A stretch of 64,000 nt of DNA from UBA6168 sp964508135 (GTDB lineage Bacteria > Bacteroidota > Bacteroidia > Chitinophagales > Saprospiraceae), in assembly GCA_964508135.1 (NCBI GenBank), contig CAZDSU010000014.1, positions 1-64,000 of the forward strand, given 5' to 3'. The position numbers and the translations under genes were made by a program. The notes under the pieces were generated by a model. That model did no database searches, was not told the origin of the DNA, and saw nothing but the letters and a program-made list of their open reading frames with translations. The first letter of the stretch is position 1; every line of letters begins with the position of its first letter. Positions 35,800 through 44,537 of the stretch are shown in pieces.

Positions 35800-36815
35800 A
35801 GCGAATCATTATTTATTTTATTTGCTTCAGATTTAATTATGTCATCTAGCCATTGATACATACTTTTTCCGGTCTTACGAGCAGCAATTTGAACTAGCTT
35901 TTTGGCCTCATTTGAAACTCCTTCAATCTTTCCAAAATACCTTGTATTAAAAGTCCCTCCTCGCTCGCCTGGCAATTCCATATCAAAATTACCTTTAGGT
36001 TCTCCTTCACCTACTACATAATCAACAACATAGTGAACATTACCAATTATCCATCTAACTCCAACATTTCTGGCCTCTACCGGAATATATCGAAGTGGCA
36101 CATCATAAACAAACATTGGATTATTGTTAATTAGTATTTTCCCATAAGTGGTATGTCTAAGCCATTCTGGTACATTCTTTTCACAGAAAACAACTTTGCC
36201 ACCGGGTTTAACGACTCTTGCCATCTCCTTTAATCCTTTTTCGACTGAAGGGAAATGTCCTACTCCTGCAAAACAGAATAAGCGATCAAATGAGTTATCT
36301 TCAAATGGCAAATTGCATGCACTTCCGCTTACGACTTCTGTATAATTAGGAAACTTGCTTAATTTTTTCTTTGCATAGGAAAGCATATCTGGTGAAATAT
36401 CCAAACAGATCAACTCGCCTTTTTCAGACATTCTTCCCAGAATTAATTCAGAATCTTTCCCTGTTCCTGCCGAAACTTCCAGAACCCTGTCATTTGGATT
36501 CATTTCTAACAAGTCAATTAAATAATTTCTTACTTTTAACTCATCCTCAAAATATAGTTTAAAAGTAATATTAACATTCTTATCGTAACTTTCCGCAATG
36601 CTTTTGTAGTAATTTCTGGCAAAAACAGCATCACCAACAAGATCCTGGTCTGTTATAAGATCCGGGATTCCATTTTCTATATTATAGATATCACCACTGG
36701 AATTTTTAAGCTTGCCAGTCAAAATGTCGTCGCCCTCGATTTCTTTGAGTTCGAAAATTTCGAGAGGTTCTCCGGTTTTTGGGCATCTGACGTATTCAAT
36801 TGCTCTTTTTTTCAT
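35796..36815 (-). CDS. Methyltransferase with N-terminal Trm112-like segment
   Basis: The 339-residue protein begins with a Trm112p-like region (RCPKTGEPLEIFE ... YNIENGIPDLI, residues 10-54) but has only one of the zinc-binding cysteines. It continues with a class I methyltransferase: VLEVSAGTGKDSELI (111-125), CLDISPDML and FDRLFCFAGVGHFPSVEKGLKEMARVVKPGG. The substrate is unknown. The last 20 nt of the upstream GNAT gene overlap its start, and it overlaps the beta-propeller gene by 4 nt. Confidence 0.82.
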   Translation of the reverse strand: MKKRAIEYVRCPKTGEPLEIFELKEIEGDDILTGKLKNSSGDIYNIENGIPDLITDQDLVGDAVFARNYYKSIAESYDKNVNITFKLYFEDELKVRNYLIDLLEMNPNDRVLEVSAGTGKDSELILGRMSEKGELICLDISPDMLSYAKKKLSKFPNYTEVVSGSACNLPFEDNSFDRLFCFAGVGHFPSVEKGLKEMARVVKPGGKVVFCEKNVPEWLRHTTYGKILINNNPMFVYDVPLRYIPVEARNVGVRWIIGNVHYVVDYVVGEGEPKGNFDMELPGERGGTFNTRYFGKIEGVSNEAKKLVQIAARKTGKSMYQWLDDIIKSEANKINNDSL

Positions 36816-37545
36816 TTTTCATGAATATTGATAAAAAAATATAATTCCTAACTTCGTTAAAAGACAGGCTCAATGCAGTCTTTAAGGAGTTAATATTTCC
36901 TTCAAAACTATCCCAATTAGGGATAATTTTATGTTTCAAACATACATTAACAAAGACCTTTGTCACAAGCTTTGCAAGTCCTAAGTTCCTGTGATTTTCT
37001 GCTATCCAGATATCAACTTCTGCTCTTCCTGTACATGTTGCTGCACTATAACAGATTCCAACTGGTTCTCCATCCTCAGAAAAGACAACTACACTGAGGC
37101 TATTTTCTACAAAGTTATCTGATCCATTCCAAAACCTGCTTCCCAGGTCCAGCGGAAAAAAGTTACTTATATCACAAAAATTATCAGCATCAATTTTCCC
37201 TATTGAATAGCCTTTGGGCACCTCAAATTTCAGAGGGCTTTTTTCTAAATACTGCAATACGCAACGAGGTCTTATGCGGAGGTTAAAAAGGTCGTCATGC
37301 CCTTTCAAATACTCAATTAAATCATCGCTTGCATCATAAATATGAAAATATTGCGGGATGCTTTTATCCAAAAACAAATCCAGCAATTTATATCGATCAC
37401 AACTTTCTGCATTTACCAAACTGCCAAAACCGGTTTTGTGCAAAATAAAATATGATCCTCCTCCAATATCAAAAACCCGTCCTTGCTGTATGCCCTCCAC
37501 TACGCATTGGGTAATAGGAAAACCGGTGTTGATATCAGGCTTCAA
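36796..37545 (-). CDS. GNAT-family acetyltransferase, module B
   Basis: The 249-residue protein has a C-terminal GNAT domain: PVGICYSAATCTGRAEVDIWIAENHRNLGLAKLVTKVFVNVCL, with acyl-CoA-loop pattern RNLGLA, and PNWDSFEGNINSLKTALSLSFNEV. It resembles GNAT_acetyltr_2/FkbH-like N-acetyltransferases that act on amino sugars or on carrier-bound groups. Its placement directly after a NeuD-type acyltransferase and an adenylation enzyme makes it the counterpart of the GNAT encoded at 8382 in module A. Confidence 0.78.
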   Translation of the reverse strand: MKPDINTGFPITQCVVEGIQQGRVFDIGGGSYFILHKTGFGSLVNAESCDRYKLLDLFLDKSIPQYFHIYDASDDLIEYLKGHDDLFNLRIRPRCVLQYLEKSPLKFEVPKGYSIGKIDADNFCDISNFFPLDLGSRFWNGSDNFVENSLSVVVFSEDGEPVGICYSAATCTGRAEVDIWIAENHRNLGLAKLVTKVFVNVCLKHKIIPNWDSFEGNINSLKTALSLSFNEVRNYIFLSIFMKNEKKSN

Positions 37546-37556
37546 TGTTTTTACAA

Positions 37557-38240
37557 CTAAAGGTTTGAAAAACTGGAGAATTTCAGGAACTGTTTGCTGT
37601 TTAGTTTAATCGGTTTGGAAGATTCAGCGATTACCACCTGTTCATTCTCCATTTTTTTTATTACGAGTGTATTGGCTCCAAGGAAACAGGCTGCCCCGAT
37701 TTCAATGCTGTGGCTGATGGTGGCGCCCATCGCAATAAAAGTACGCTCCCCGATGCTGACATTGCCTCCGATATTACAGGAGCTTGTCAACCAACAGTGG
37801 TCGCCTATGGTGCTGTGGTGGCCGACCAAAGCACCGCTCCAAACAAATACATTGTTACCCAGTTTTACGCATGGATGAATCAGCGCAGGCGGCATGATAA
37901 AGCAGTTATCTCCAAGGGCAAGATTAGCAGGTAGTGTAGATTCCGGGCTTGCAATTGACACAAGGTGAAAACCCTTCGCTTTGGCTGCTTCATACTTAGA
38001 TTTCCTCAATTCATTCATTTGATGGTAGCCAAGTGCCACAAACATATCATAAGCCGAAGGAGGGCAGGTACTTTCTATCGTTTCAAAAGGGTGTACCGGT
38101 TTGCCCAGAAACTCAGTACCTGTCAGAAACGCTGTGTCCACACAAAAGGCAGCGACTTCAAACCCGCACACCTGTGTGGCATAGTAGTGAACGACTTCTG
38201 CTATTTTACCGGTACCAAAAAGAACAAGTGGTTTTTTCAT
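37557..38240 (-). CDS. NeuD/PglD-family acyltransferase, module B
   Basis: The 227-residue protein has an N-terminal PLVLFGTGKIAEVVHYYA sugar-nucleotide-binding-like domain and a C-terminal left-handed beta-helix (NVFVWSGALVGHHSTIGDHCWLTSSCNIGGNVSIGERTFIAMGATI). The GHHSTIGDHC histidines correspond to the catalytic region in PglD-type enzymes. It is the module B counterpart of the protein encoded at 11876 and overlaps the adenylation-enzyme gene by 4 nt. A 4-amino group on a 4,6-dideoxyhexose is the likely target, given the neighbouring aminotransferase. Confidence 0.84.
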   Translation of the reverse strand: MKKPLVLFGTGKIAEVVHYYATQVCGFEVAAFCVDTAFLTGTEFLGKPVHPFETIESTCPPSAYDMFVALGYHQMNELRKSKYEAAKAKGFHLVSIASPESTLPANLALGDNCFIMPPALIHPCVKLGNNVFVWSGALVGHHSTIGDHCWLTSSCNIGGNVSIGERTFIAMGATISHSIEIGAACFLGANTLVIKKMENEQVVIAESSKPIKLNSKQFLKFSSFSNL

Positions 38241-39784
38241 GGCAATTCCTTTAATTGTTTGCGATCAATCTTTCCGTTCTGATTTTTTGGCAATTCGTCC
38301 AGTATCCGGATTATCCTTGGCAACATATAGGGGGGCAGAAGTTCTTTTACCTTATGATGCAATTGATCGGCAGTAATTGCTCTGTTCTGCACTGCTACAT
38401 AAGCCCTGATCTGCCCAAGCTCAGCGTTTAACTTCTCATAAATTACACCTGCCTCGTCCACTTCCGGCAGGCTGCTGAATGCCGCCTCGATTTCCTCCAA
38501 CTCGATCCGGTATCCCATGTGCTTCACCTGGTTATCCACCCGGCCCCGGAAATACAGATACCCGTTGGGAGCTTTTTCCACCAAATCCCCGGTCCGGTAC
38601 ATCCGTTGGTGATAGCTTTTCCCAGGGTGTTGCACAAAAGACGCTGCGGTGCGCTCCGGATCGTTGTAATACCCCAATCCTACACATGGTCCGGTGAGGC
38701 ACAGTTCTCCAAGGTTGGGATTAGCCTCTGATTGAGGAATAATATGGTAGCCGAAATTTGGCGCCATAAACCCAAGGGGCGCCAATTCGTTCATACTTTC
38801 AAAATCCTGCTCAGAAATTTTGTAGGAAGAACAAATACAGGTACACTCCGTGGGGCCATATACATTGAACAGCTCCATCCTGTGCCCAAACATTTCATAG
38901 AGCCTTTTGAGTTTGTTTTTGGGGAATCCCTCGCCACCAAAGGAAATTCTGGTGATAGATGGAAAATCAGTTGTAGCCAGTGCCTTGGTTGTCAGCAAGT
39001 ACACCAGCAAGGAGGGAACTGAGAACCAAACTGAGCAGCCGGATTCATTGATCGCCTGTACCAATGCTCCTGGTTGTTTGACCAGCTTATGACTCAGCGG
39101 CACTAACGTAGCCCCATTGAACAGTGAAATATAAAAGTCAAAAACTGAATTATCAAAGTAGATTGGGTTAGCATTAGTGAAGACGTCCTTTTCACTGACA
39201 GAAAAGGTAGTCCTGCCCCATTCGATAAAGTTCAATACGTTATCATGGCTCATCACTGCCCCTTTGGGAAAACCGGTAGAGCCAGAGGTGAACATGATGT
39301 ACAGCGGATTATCTCCATGGAAATTCTGATCCAGCGCCACTGCGGGAGTTTCTGGGTAAGCATCGGGATCAAGGTCTCCAAGCTGAACTTTTGAAAAAGG
39401 AAGGCCAGGTTCATCCAGTTCAGGAAAGTAGCTTTCAATGGATGTATCCAGAAAAACAGCCTTGGGTTGGCAAGTTGCCAGTATCTTCTCGATGCGTTGG
39501 TAAGGGCTGCTTAAATCGAGATTGGAATACACCACGCCAGATTTGATGCAGGCCAGCATCAGGGCATACGCAGCAGGAGACTTTTCATTGAAAATTGCCA
39601 CCACGTCTCCCTGGCCAATCCCCTTCTCTTGAATCAGGTGTGTCAATTGATTGGCCAACTTATCCAACTCCCTGTAAGTCAAAATTTGACCATCCGGATA
39701 GCGGAGCGCTGTGCGTGTGGCATACTGCGCTACGACTTCGTCAAATTTCAATCCCAGATTATAGATGTAATTCGATGCGAGCAT
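38237..39784 (-). CDS. Stand-alone AMP-forming adenylation enzyme, module B
   Basis: The 515-residue ANL ligase has TSGSTGFPKG (166-175), FDNS (210-213), YGPTECTCI, YRTGDLVEKA, RVDNQVKHMGYRIELEEIE and the C-terminal NGKIDRKQLKELP. The FDNS aspartate is compatible with alpha-amino acid binding. It is only distantly similar to the module A enzyme, so the two probably activate different acids. A dedicated ACP is encoded two genes upstream. I infer loading of an amino acid or hydroxy acid for transfer to a sugar amine. Confidence 0.85.
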   Translation of the reverse strand: MLASNYIYNLGLKFDEVVAQYATRTALRYPDGQILTYRELDKLANQLTHLIQEKGIGQGDVVAIFNEKSPAAYALMLACIKSGVVYSNLDLSSPYQRIEKILATCQPKAVFLDTSIESYFPELDEPGLPFSKVQLGDLDPDAYPETPAVALDQNFHGDNPLYIMFTSGSTGFPKGAVMSHDNVLNFIEWGRTTFSVSEKDVFTNANPIYFDNSVFDFYISLFNGATLVPLSHKLVKQPGALVQAINESGCSVWFSVPSLLVYLLTTKALATTDFPSITRISFGGEGFPKNKLKRLYEMFGHRMELFNVYGPTECTCICSSYKISEQDFESMNELAPLGFMAPNFGYHIIPQSEANPNLGELCLTGPCVGLGYYNDPERTAASFVQHPGKSYHQRMYRTGDLVEKAPNGYLYFRGRVDNQVKHMGYRIELEEIEAAFSSLPEVDEAGVIYEKLNAELGQIRAYVAVQNRAITADQLHHKVKELLPPYMLPRIIRILDELPKNQNGKIDRKQLKELP

Positions 39785-39786
39785 AA

Positions 39787-40536
39787 TCAGATCGTGAGCC
39801 CCCCGTCAACAGCGATGACCTTGCCATTGATATAGTCATTTTCAACAATAAATTTGACCGTGGACCCGATATGTTCCAGTTCCCCAAGTGTACCAACCGG
39901 TATTTGTTTTTTCCACCTGTCCAATACCTGTTCAGATAAGCTATGATGGGTTGAGGGTGTGTTGATAAATCCAGGTGCTATTGCAGCAGTTCTGATTTTG
40001 AACATTCCCAATTCTTTGCTCCAGGTTTTCGTCATGGCTTCTATGCCTGCCTTGGCTGCGGCGTAGGCCGTCTGCCCAACATTCCCTTGCGCTGCAATGG
40101 AACTGATATTGATGATCACTCCTTTAACCCGATGACGTACCATCGCTGCTGCGACATAAGAAGTCGTGTTGAAGCAGGAATACAAATTCAACTTGATCGC
40201 CCGGTCCCACTGCTCAAAGCTATGTTGGGGCTGTTCTCTGTTCAGAAGGCTCACCAATGGTTCGCTGTGTATCCATCCGGCGTTATTAATCAGCACACTG
40301 ACTTTGTGTTTTTCCGAAATCTTGCCGATACAAGTCTTAACAGCTTCATTATCAGATAGATCACACTGGTAGCTATCCACTGCTTCTGAAGCATGGCGAA
40401 GTTGTTCCAGACCCTCGGCATTCATATCTATCAAAATCACCTTATGAGCGCCATGTTCCAGGCAATAGCGGCACAGAAATGCACCAAAAAAACCAGCTCC
40501 TCCCGTTATCAAAAATATTTGGTCTGCGAACTGCAT
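39787..40536 (-). CDS. SDR oxidoreductase, module B
   Basis: The 249-residue SDR has ITGGAGFFGAFLCRYCLEHG, in which the Gly pattern is closer to extended SDRs than to FabG, followed by NINNAG-type VLINNAGWI, catalytic SSIAAQGNVGQTAYAAAKAGIEAM and an end VDGGLTI. It likely reduces or oxidises the carrier-bound acid or a keto sugar. It lies 2 nt from the adenylation gene and 1 nt from the ACP gene, which suggests one functional unit. Confidence 0.8.
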   Translation of the reverse strand: MQFADQIFLITGGAGFFGAFLCRYCLEHGAHKVILIDMNAEGLEQLRHASEAVDSYQCDLSDNEAVKTCIGKISEKHKVSVLINNAGWIHSEPLVSLLNREQPQHSFEQWDRAIKLNLYSCFNTTSYVAAAMVRHRVKGVIINISSIAAQGNVGQTAYAAAKAGIEAMTKTWSKELGMFKIRTAAIAPGFINTPSTHHSLSEQVLDRWKKQIPVGTLGELEHIGSTVKFIVENDYINGKVIAVDGGLTI

Positions 40537-40537
40537 A

Positions 40538-40765
40538 TTAAACAGTTATTCCTTTGGATTGAAGAATACTTTTAATTTCTCCGATGGTGATCATTTTCTC
40601 GATATCTTCCCACATAAGTTCAATATTAAACTCCTCCTCAAGGCGTGTAATAAATACCATATGATTCATGGAATCAAATTGTTCCAGATCGAGTATTGAT
40701 TGTTTATCTGAAAACTGCTCATCTTTCAGCGCAAATACTTCCTTTAAGATTTCTTTCAGGTTCAT
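40538..40765 (-). CDS. Acyl carrier protein, module B
   Basis: The 75-residue acidic carrier protein has its phosphopantetheine serine at S32 in QFDSMNHMVF. The DSMN form differs from both module A carriers, arguing for a dedicated partner protein. The start (40765) lies 47 nt inside the end of the WbqC gene, an unusually long overlap. The downstream SDR gene begins 1 nt after its stop. Confidence 0.84.
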   Translation of the reverse strand: MNLKEILKEVFALKDEQFSDKQSILDLEQFDSMNHMVFITRLEEEFNIELMWEDIEKMITIGEIKSILQSKGITV

Positions 40766-41471
40766 TTTTTTGTTGTATCAGTTGAAAATTATTCAGATGT
40801 GCTTGGAGCTCCGATTTATGAACATGCATCAGTACATCCAGCACAGAAAGCCAAGGCAAATATTTTCCGGTAATGTGGGGATAGGGAACTTCAATGGATT
40901 TGATAAAATAAATTTCAATATGGTGCTCACGAAAAAGATGCTGATCGTACAATTCCATTCCACCAATGGGATTGATGTAGGTATCAATTTTCTCCTGAAT
41001 ACAAATGTCAAGAATCCGATGCTGGCTTTTTAAATGCCGGTTGTTGAACAGTTCGGACGTCGGCACGATTTCTGTTTTTATCTCCAGGTATTCACATATT
41101 TTTCGGATGGCTAGAACATTCAAATCAGCAATTTTGTGCATGCCCGCATTCATCAACCCGCAAAAAAGGGCATATATCGGTTCAAAAAAAGGGGCTTTAC
41201 GGTAAGCGTGTTCTACTTTTTTCAACAGTTTTAGTTTCCATTGATACTCACCAACAATAGCTATCTCATTGATCAACTTGTTTTGGGAAGCATCTACCAA
41301 TGGTATTGTAAACAATTGCTTATTACCGCCAATCAACAAATTGTTCCTGTTGATCCAGCCCCTGTTGATAAAATTCACATCATCATATATTACAAACTTA
41401 TCCACCGCCTGTATGAGCTGAAAATAGCCGATGTAAGGTAGGAAATAGGGTTGCATGATGGCTAACTTCAT
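40719..41471 (-). CDS. WbqC-family protein
   Basis: The 250-residue protein opens with KLAIMQPYFLPYIGYFQLIQ, then DKFVIYDDVNFINRGWINRNNLL and IDTYINPIGGMELYD, the recognisable signature of the WbqC family found in O-antigen and capsule loci. The biochemical role is not established to my knowledge. Family members are often encoded with ACP and amino-sugar genes, so a part in N-acylation of the 4-amino sugar is attractive but inferred. Here it sits between the aminotransferase (1 nt gap) and ACP (47-nt overlap). Confidence 0.85.
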   Translation of the reverse strand: MKLAIMQPYFLPYIGYFQLIQAVDKFVIYDDVNFINRGWINRNNLLIGGNKQLFTIPLVDASQNKLINEIAIVGEYQWKLKLLKKVEHAYRKAPFFEPIYALFCGLMNAGMHKIADLNVLAIRKICEYLEIKTEIVPTSELFNNRHLKSQHRILDICIQEKIDTYINPIGGMELYDQHLFREHHIEIYFIKSIEVPYPHITGKYLPWLSVLDVLMHVHKSELQAHLNNFQLIQQKNEPERNLKGSICAER

Positions 41472-41472
41472 A

Positions 41473-42552
41473 TCAGTTGTTCAACGTGCGCAAAATAATT
41501 CTGCAAATGAAATCCACATCGGCTTCTGTCAGCGCATGATACAATGGCAAACATACTATCCTCTTAGCTACAGATTCACTAACCGGGCAACTGTTTGGAT
41601 TGAATATAGGGATAGTATTTAAGGAAGGGTAAAAATACCTCCGAGGATTCACCCAATTACCCTCCATATCCCGGATGACGTTGAGCGTTGTGGCTTCATT
41701 TTCAAAAAATACCGGATAATAGGCATAGTTATATTGCGTCCCATTTTGCATGGAGGGGCGCCCAATGCCCTCACGACTCAACCAACCATTATACTGTTGG
41801 ACCAACGTTTTGCGATGCTCAAGGATGGCATGAATGTATTTCAGGTTCACCAATCCCATAGCAGCATGGAACTCTGAATTTTTTGCATTGATACCGATTT
41901 CAGCGAAGCTATCAGACCCGTGGTGTCCAAAATTGCGCAAAAAAGACATCTTTTTCAAAAAAACAGGGTCATTACAGAACACTGCTCCCCCCTCGACTGT
42001 GTGGAATAGTTTGGTAGCATGAAAGCTCGCCGTGCTTACGTCCCCATAAGCAAATACGGATTTCCCCTTATACATGGTTCCAAAACAATGGGCGGCGTCG
42101 TAGATGACTTTGAGATGGTGCTTATCTGCGATTTGCTGGATACGTTCAATGTTACAGGGGTTTCCGAAAACATGGGTTGCCAGAATGCCAGAAGTAGAGG
42201 CGGTGATGGCTTTTTCAATTTGTTCCGGGTTTATGTTCAGCGTCTGCTCGTCTATATCTACGAAAACTGGCTTGCAACCCTCCCAAAGGATGCTGCTGGT
42301 TGTTGCTACATAACTAAATGGGGTGGTGATGATTTCTCCTTTTAATCCAAGTGCTTTGATTGCAATTTGTAAGGCAATGGTGCCATTGCTGAGAAAAAGC
42401 ATGTGGGGAACCCCGAGATACTCCTTGATTTTCAACTCCAGTTCATTCACCAAGGGGCCATTATTGGTTAGCCACTGGCGTTGCCAGACATCAGTTAGTA
42501 ATTGAAAAATCTCCTCTTTAGGAGGCATAAATGGTTTTGTGACAGGAATCAT
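41473..42552 (-). CDS. DegT/DnrJ/EryC1 sugar 4-aminotransferase (VioA-like), module B
   Basis: The 359-residue PLP enzyme starts IPVTKPFMPPKEEI and has WQRQWLTNNGPLVNELE, the aspartate in VIYDAAHCFG, and Schiff-base lysine K181 in SFHATKLFHTVEGGAV. This resembles dTDP-4-amino-4,6-dideoxyglucose (viosamine) synthases of the VioA group more than UDP-sugar transaminases of the PglE group. No rmlA/rmlB gene is present in the window, so the dTDP-4-keto sugar would have to come from elsewhere. It starts module B: amine first, then acylation genes. Confidence 0.85.
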   Translation of the reverse strand: MIPVTKPFMPPKEEIFQLLTDVWQRQWLTNNGPLVNELELKIKEYLGVPHMLFLSNGTIALQIAIKALGLKGEIITTPFSYVATTSSILWEGCKPVFVDIDEQTLNINPEQIEKAITASTSGILATHVFGNPCNIERIQQIADKHHLKVIYDAAHCFGTMYKGKSVFAYGDVSTASFHATKLFHTVEGGAVFCNDPVFLKKMSFLRNFGHHGSDSFAEIGINAKNSEFHAAMGLVNLKYIHAILEHRKTLVQQYNGWLSREGIGRPSMQNGTQYNYAYYPVFFENEATTLNVIRDMEGNWVNPRRYFYPSLNTIPIFNPNSCPVSESVAKRIVCLPLYHALTEADVDFICRIILRTLNN

Positions 42553-42741
42553 GAATGTATGATTGTCGATAACAAATGCTCCATTTCAAGTTTGAATGTA
42601 GACAACTTGTTGGCTTGTCCTAAATTAGCTTGTCATAAAATAAATTAAAATAGTCCAATATAAAAACCTGAGGCAACTTAATTTTAGTTTGCAGATCAGG
42701 AACAAATCGCAGTGCTGAAGTTAATTGTATTTCTTGATTAC

Positions 42742-43509
42742 CTAAGCTTCATAATTTCTATTTTCTCCTATGAAAATTCTTGGTTGAACCTCATACTTCA
42801 TAGTAAAATTAAAATCTCTTTTTAGGAAAACTGAGGTAGCGACTATATTTTCACTTCTAGGTTTAAAGCCAATGAAATCTATTTGTAAAAGGTCTTCATA
42901 TTTCAAAAAATCACAAATTCTTTTATAGTACAAATTGTCAGAATCATCAAGGATAATCATGCCTCCTCTATTTAATTTATTTATACTTTTTAAAGCGCAT
43001 TCATATCTGTTGCTGCCTCCGTCAAGGATAATAATATCATATGATTTATTGTCTTCATTTATAGATTCAATAAATTTGGTAATATCGCCTCTGAATTTTA
43101 ATTCCGTATTGTCAGTAATTTTGTTTTTGATAAGATTGTACCAATCTTCATCATTTTCTATACTTACTACCTTGCTTGCATTTCTTCCCCAAAATATTGT
43201 TGAAGCTCCTGAACCATATTCAAATATAGTTTTATTCTTTAAGTCAAGATTTTTTACAAAGTCAATGAAAGGGTAGGTCATCCACGGTATACAATTATAT
43301 TCAAGTTTAGAAAAGTACTTTTCATCAAAACTCTGGCGATATTGATAACCAGATAATAATTTATTAACCCCCCGATAAACACGCCTATCTAGAATCGTAC
43401 AGATAGGGAATTTATTAATAAAACTGTAAAGTACTGTCTTGTAGTTTTTATGCTTTATTAATCTAATTATGGTAGTTATTTTACTTATAATGGTGTTTCC
43501 TTGAAACAT
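42742..43509 (-). CDS. Methyltransferase-fold protein
   Basis: The 255-residue protein has FEYGSGASTIFWGR (97-110) as nucleotide-binding loop, VSIENDEDWY for the ribose-binding acidic residue, and SYDIIILDGGSNRYECALKSINKLNRGGMIILDDSD. This is the class I fold of the TylF-like or FkbM-like kind; I cannot pick the subgroup. It stands alone, with ~190 bp of AT-rich non-coding DNA downstream (42553-42741), and is the last apparent core gene before the toxin-antitoxin and repeat cluster. Confidence 0.7.
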   Translation of the reverse strand: MFQGNTIISKITTIIRLIKHKNYKTVLYSFINKFPICTILDRRVYRGVNKLLSGYQYRQSFDEKYFSKLEYNCIPWMTYPFIDFVKNLDLKNKTIFEYGSGASTIFWGRNASKVVSIENDEDWYNLIKNKITDNTELKFRGDITKFIESINEDNKSYDIIILDGGSNRYECALKSINKLNRGGMIILDDSDNLYYKRICDFLKYEDLLQIDFIGFKPRSENIVATSVFLKRDFNFTMKYEVQPRIFIGENRNYEA

Positions 43510-43568
43510 GTCATACGATTGAAAACAAGTGAAAAGGTACTATTTAAAATTACTTCAAGTTGAAAAAT

Positions 43569-43814
43569 TCAACAGTTTAAGGTAACTGATTGCAGGATGT
43601 GTTTGACCCTCTCCTGGCCGTAATATTCCAAAGTCAGTTGCTTTTCCTGTTCGTTTCCCTTGGTGAATACCCTGAGGATGATGGCCTTTCGGTGTTTTTC
43701 CGGGTCAATCAGCCGGATGTCGGTATCCCAAAAGAGGGCTTTCCGCATCTTCCGGAGGAAAGGGGCCTCACCAAAGATTTTTGTCTTTGTGGCTTTGGCC
43801 TGCATTTCCATCAA
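43569..43814 (-). CDS. Small DUF6922-like protein
   Basis: The 81-residue protein reads FLRKMRKALFWDTDIRLIDPEKHRKAIILRVFTKGNEQEKQLTLEYYGQERVKHIL. The FWD-x-D ... D-x-x-K-H-x-x-x-I-x-x-RV-x-x-x-G-x-x-x-x ... YYG pattern is the DUF6922-type small domain often linked to nucleotidyltransferase toxins (AbiE-like). It is 12 nt downstream of a HTH protein gene; together they look like a regulator plus accessory protein or an orphan antitoxin pair. No matching toxin gene is adjacent. Confidence 0.6.
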   Translation of the reverse strand: MMEMQAKATKTKIFGEAPFLRKMRKALFWDTDIRLIDPEKHRKAIILRVFTKGNEQEKQLTLEYYGQERVKHILQSVTLNC

Positions 43815-43826
43815 AAACCTGGGCGG

Positions 43827-44087
43827 CTAGCCAAACAGTTTTTCTATTTTACCGGCCAAATTGGTTTCCAATTCTTTTTTGCCTGAAAGGATAGCCACTA
43901 TGGTGTCAAGGCCTTCATCGAGTTGGCCGGAAAATGTTTCAATGGTCAAATTCCGTTTTTTCAGTTCCCGGCTTACGAGCAAGCCATTGTTGTTTGCATG
44001 GGTTGCTGGTATTATTTTTCTCAGGCCAAATTTGTTCGTTTTGACTTTGGCGCAGTCGTTCAATGCCGGTCTTTCAGGTGTGTCCAC
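43827..44087 (-). CDS. Small XRE/HigA-like helix-turn-helix protein
   Basis: The C-terminal 65 residues (NNGLLVSRELKKRNLTIETFSGQLDEGLDTIVAILSGKKELETNLAGKIEKLFG) follow the XRE HTH pattern G-x-x-L-x-x-x-L-x-x-x-x-x-T ... x-x-I-L-x-G-K-x-x-x-x, as in HigA antitoxins. The first ~25 residues are low-complexity, so the true start may be internal. It forms a small operon with the gene downstream. The partner toxin is not visible. Confidence 0.55.
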   Translation of the reverse strand: MDTPERPALNDCAKVKTNKFGLRKIIPATHANNNGLLVSRELKKRNLTIETFSGQLDEGLDTIVAILSGKKELETNLAGKIEKLFG

Positions 44088-44126
44088 CCACCGGTATCAG
44101 GCAACTGGTATCTGCGATAATGATGC

Positions 44127-44323
44127 TAAGTAGTCAACACAAATTATTCGACATTTTAAAACACATAGGAACATAGAACACTACCTGTCCCGTACCATAG
44201 GTCGGGATAGTTCTATCAAGTTGATTTTCAACAACTCCATGTTTTCTATCCCGAGTGAGTCGGGACAAGTCGTGCCTATTGTGTTTTAAAAAAAAGTGTT
44301 GTTTAATTCAGGCTGACTACTTA
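44127..44323. mobile_element. 197-bp MITE-like element with AAGTAGTCA ends
   Basis: The left end TAAGTAGTCAACACAAATTA and the right end GCTGACTACTTA are imperfect inverted repeats. Further in, TTTTAAAACACATAGG (left) faces CCTATTGTGTTTTAAA (right), and a central TGTCCCG...CGGGACA pair is also inverted. No coding capacity is present. The next inverted-repeat element starts 5 bp away. Confidence 0.65.
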
Positions 44324-44327
44324 CTAC

Positions 44328-44505
44328 CTGACATTACGCACATACAGCCCCTTTAGGGGCGCAATATTGGTAGAAACGATAACCGTATCCTTTTTTAGCC
44401 CGCCAGAGGCGGGGCGCAATATTTCGCTCCTAAAGGGGCTTGACAGGAGGGTTTGAGGCATTTCTACCAATATTTTGCCCCTCTGGGGCAGGTGCGTAAT
44501 GTCAG
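44328..44505. mobile_element. 178-bp inverted-repeat element with CTGACATTACGCAC ends
   Basis: CTGACATTACGCAC (44328-44341) is repeated inverted at 44492-44505. Inside, GCCCCTTTAGGGGC-type palindromes and the pair GCAATATTGGTAGAAA / TTTCTACCAATATTTTGC extend the stem. The element could form a long hairpin. A reading frame across it has no domain and is not a gene. Confidence 0.7.
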
Positions 44506-44537
44506 TTACTACCAAACATTCGTGTCGCAAGCTGTCA

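Noticed and set aside
44324..44530. 68-codon minus-strand frame across the inverted repeat
   Set aside because: It lies on the 178-bp palindromic element and has no domain; its sequence is explained by the repeat.
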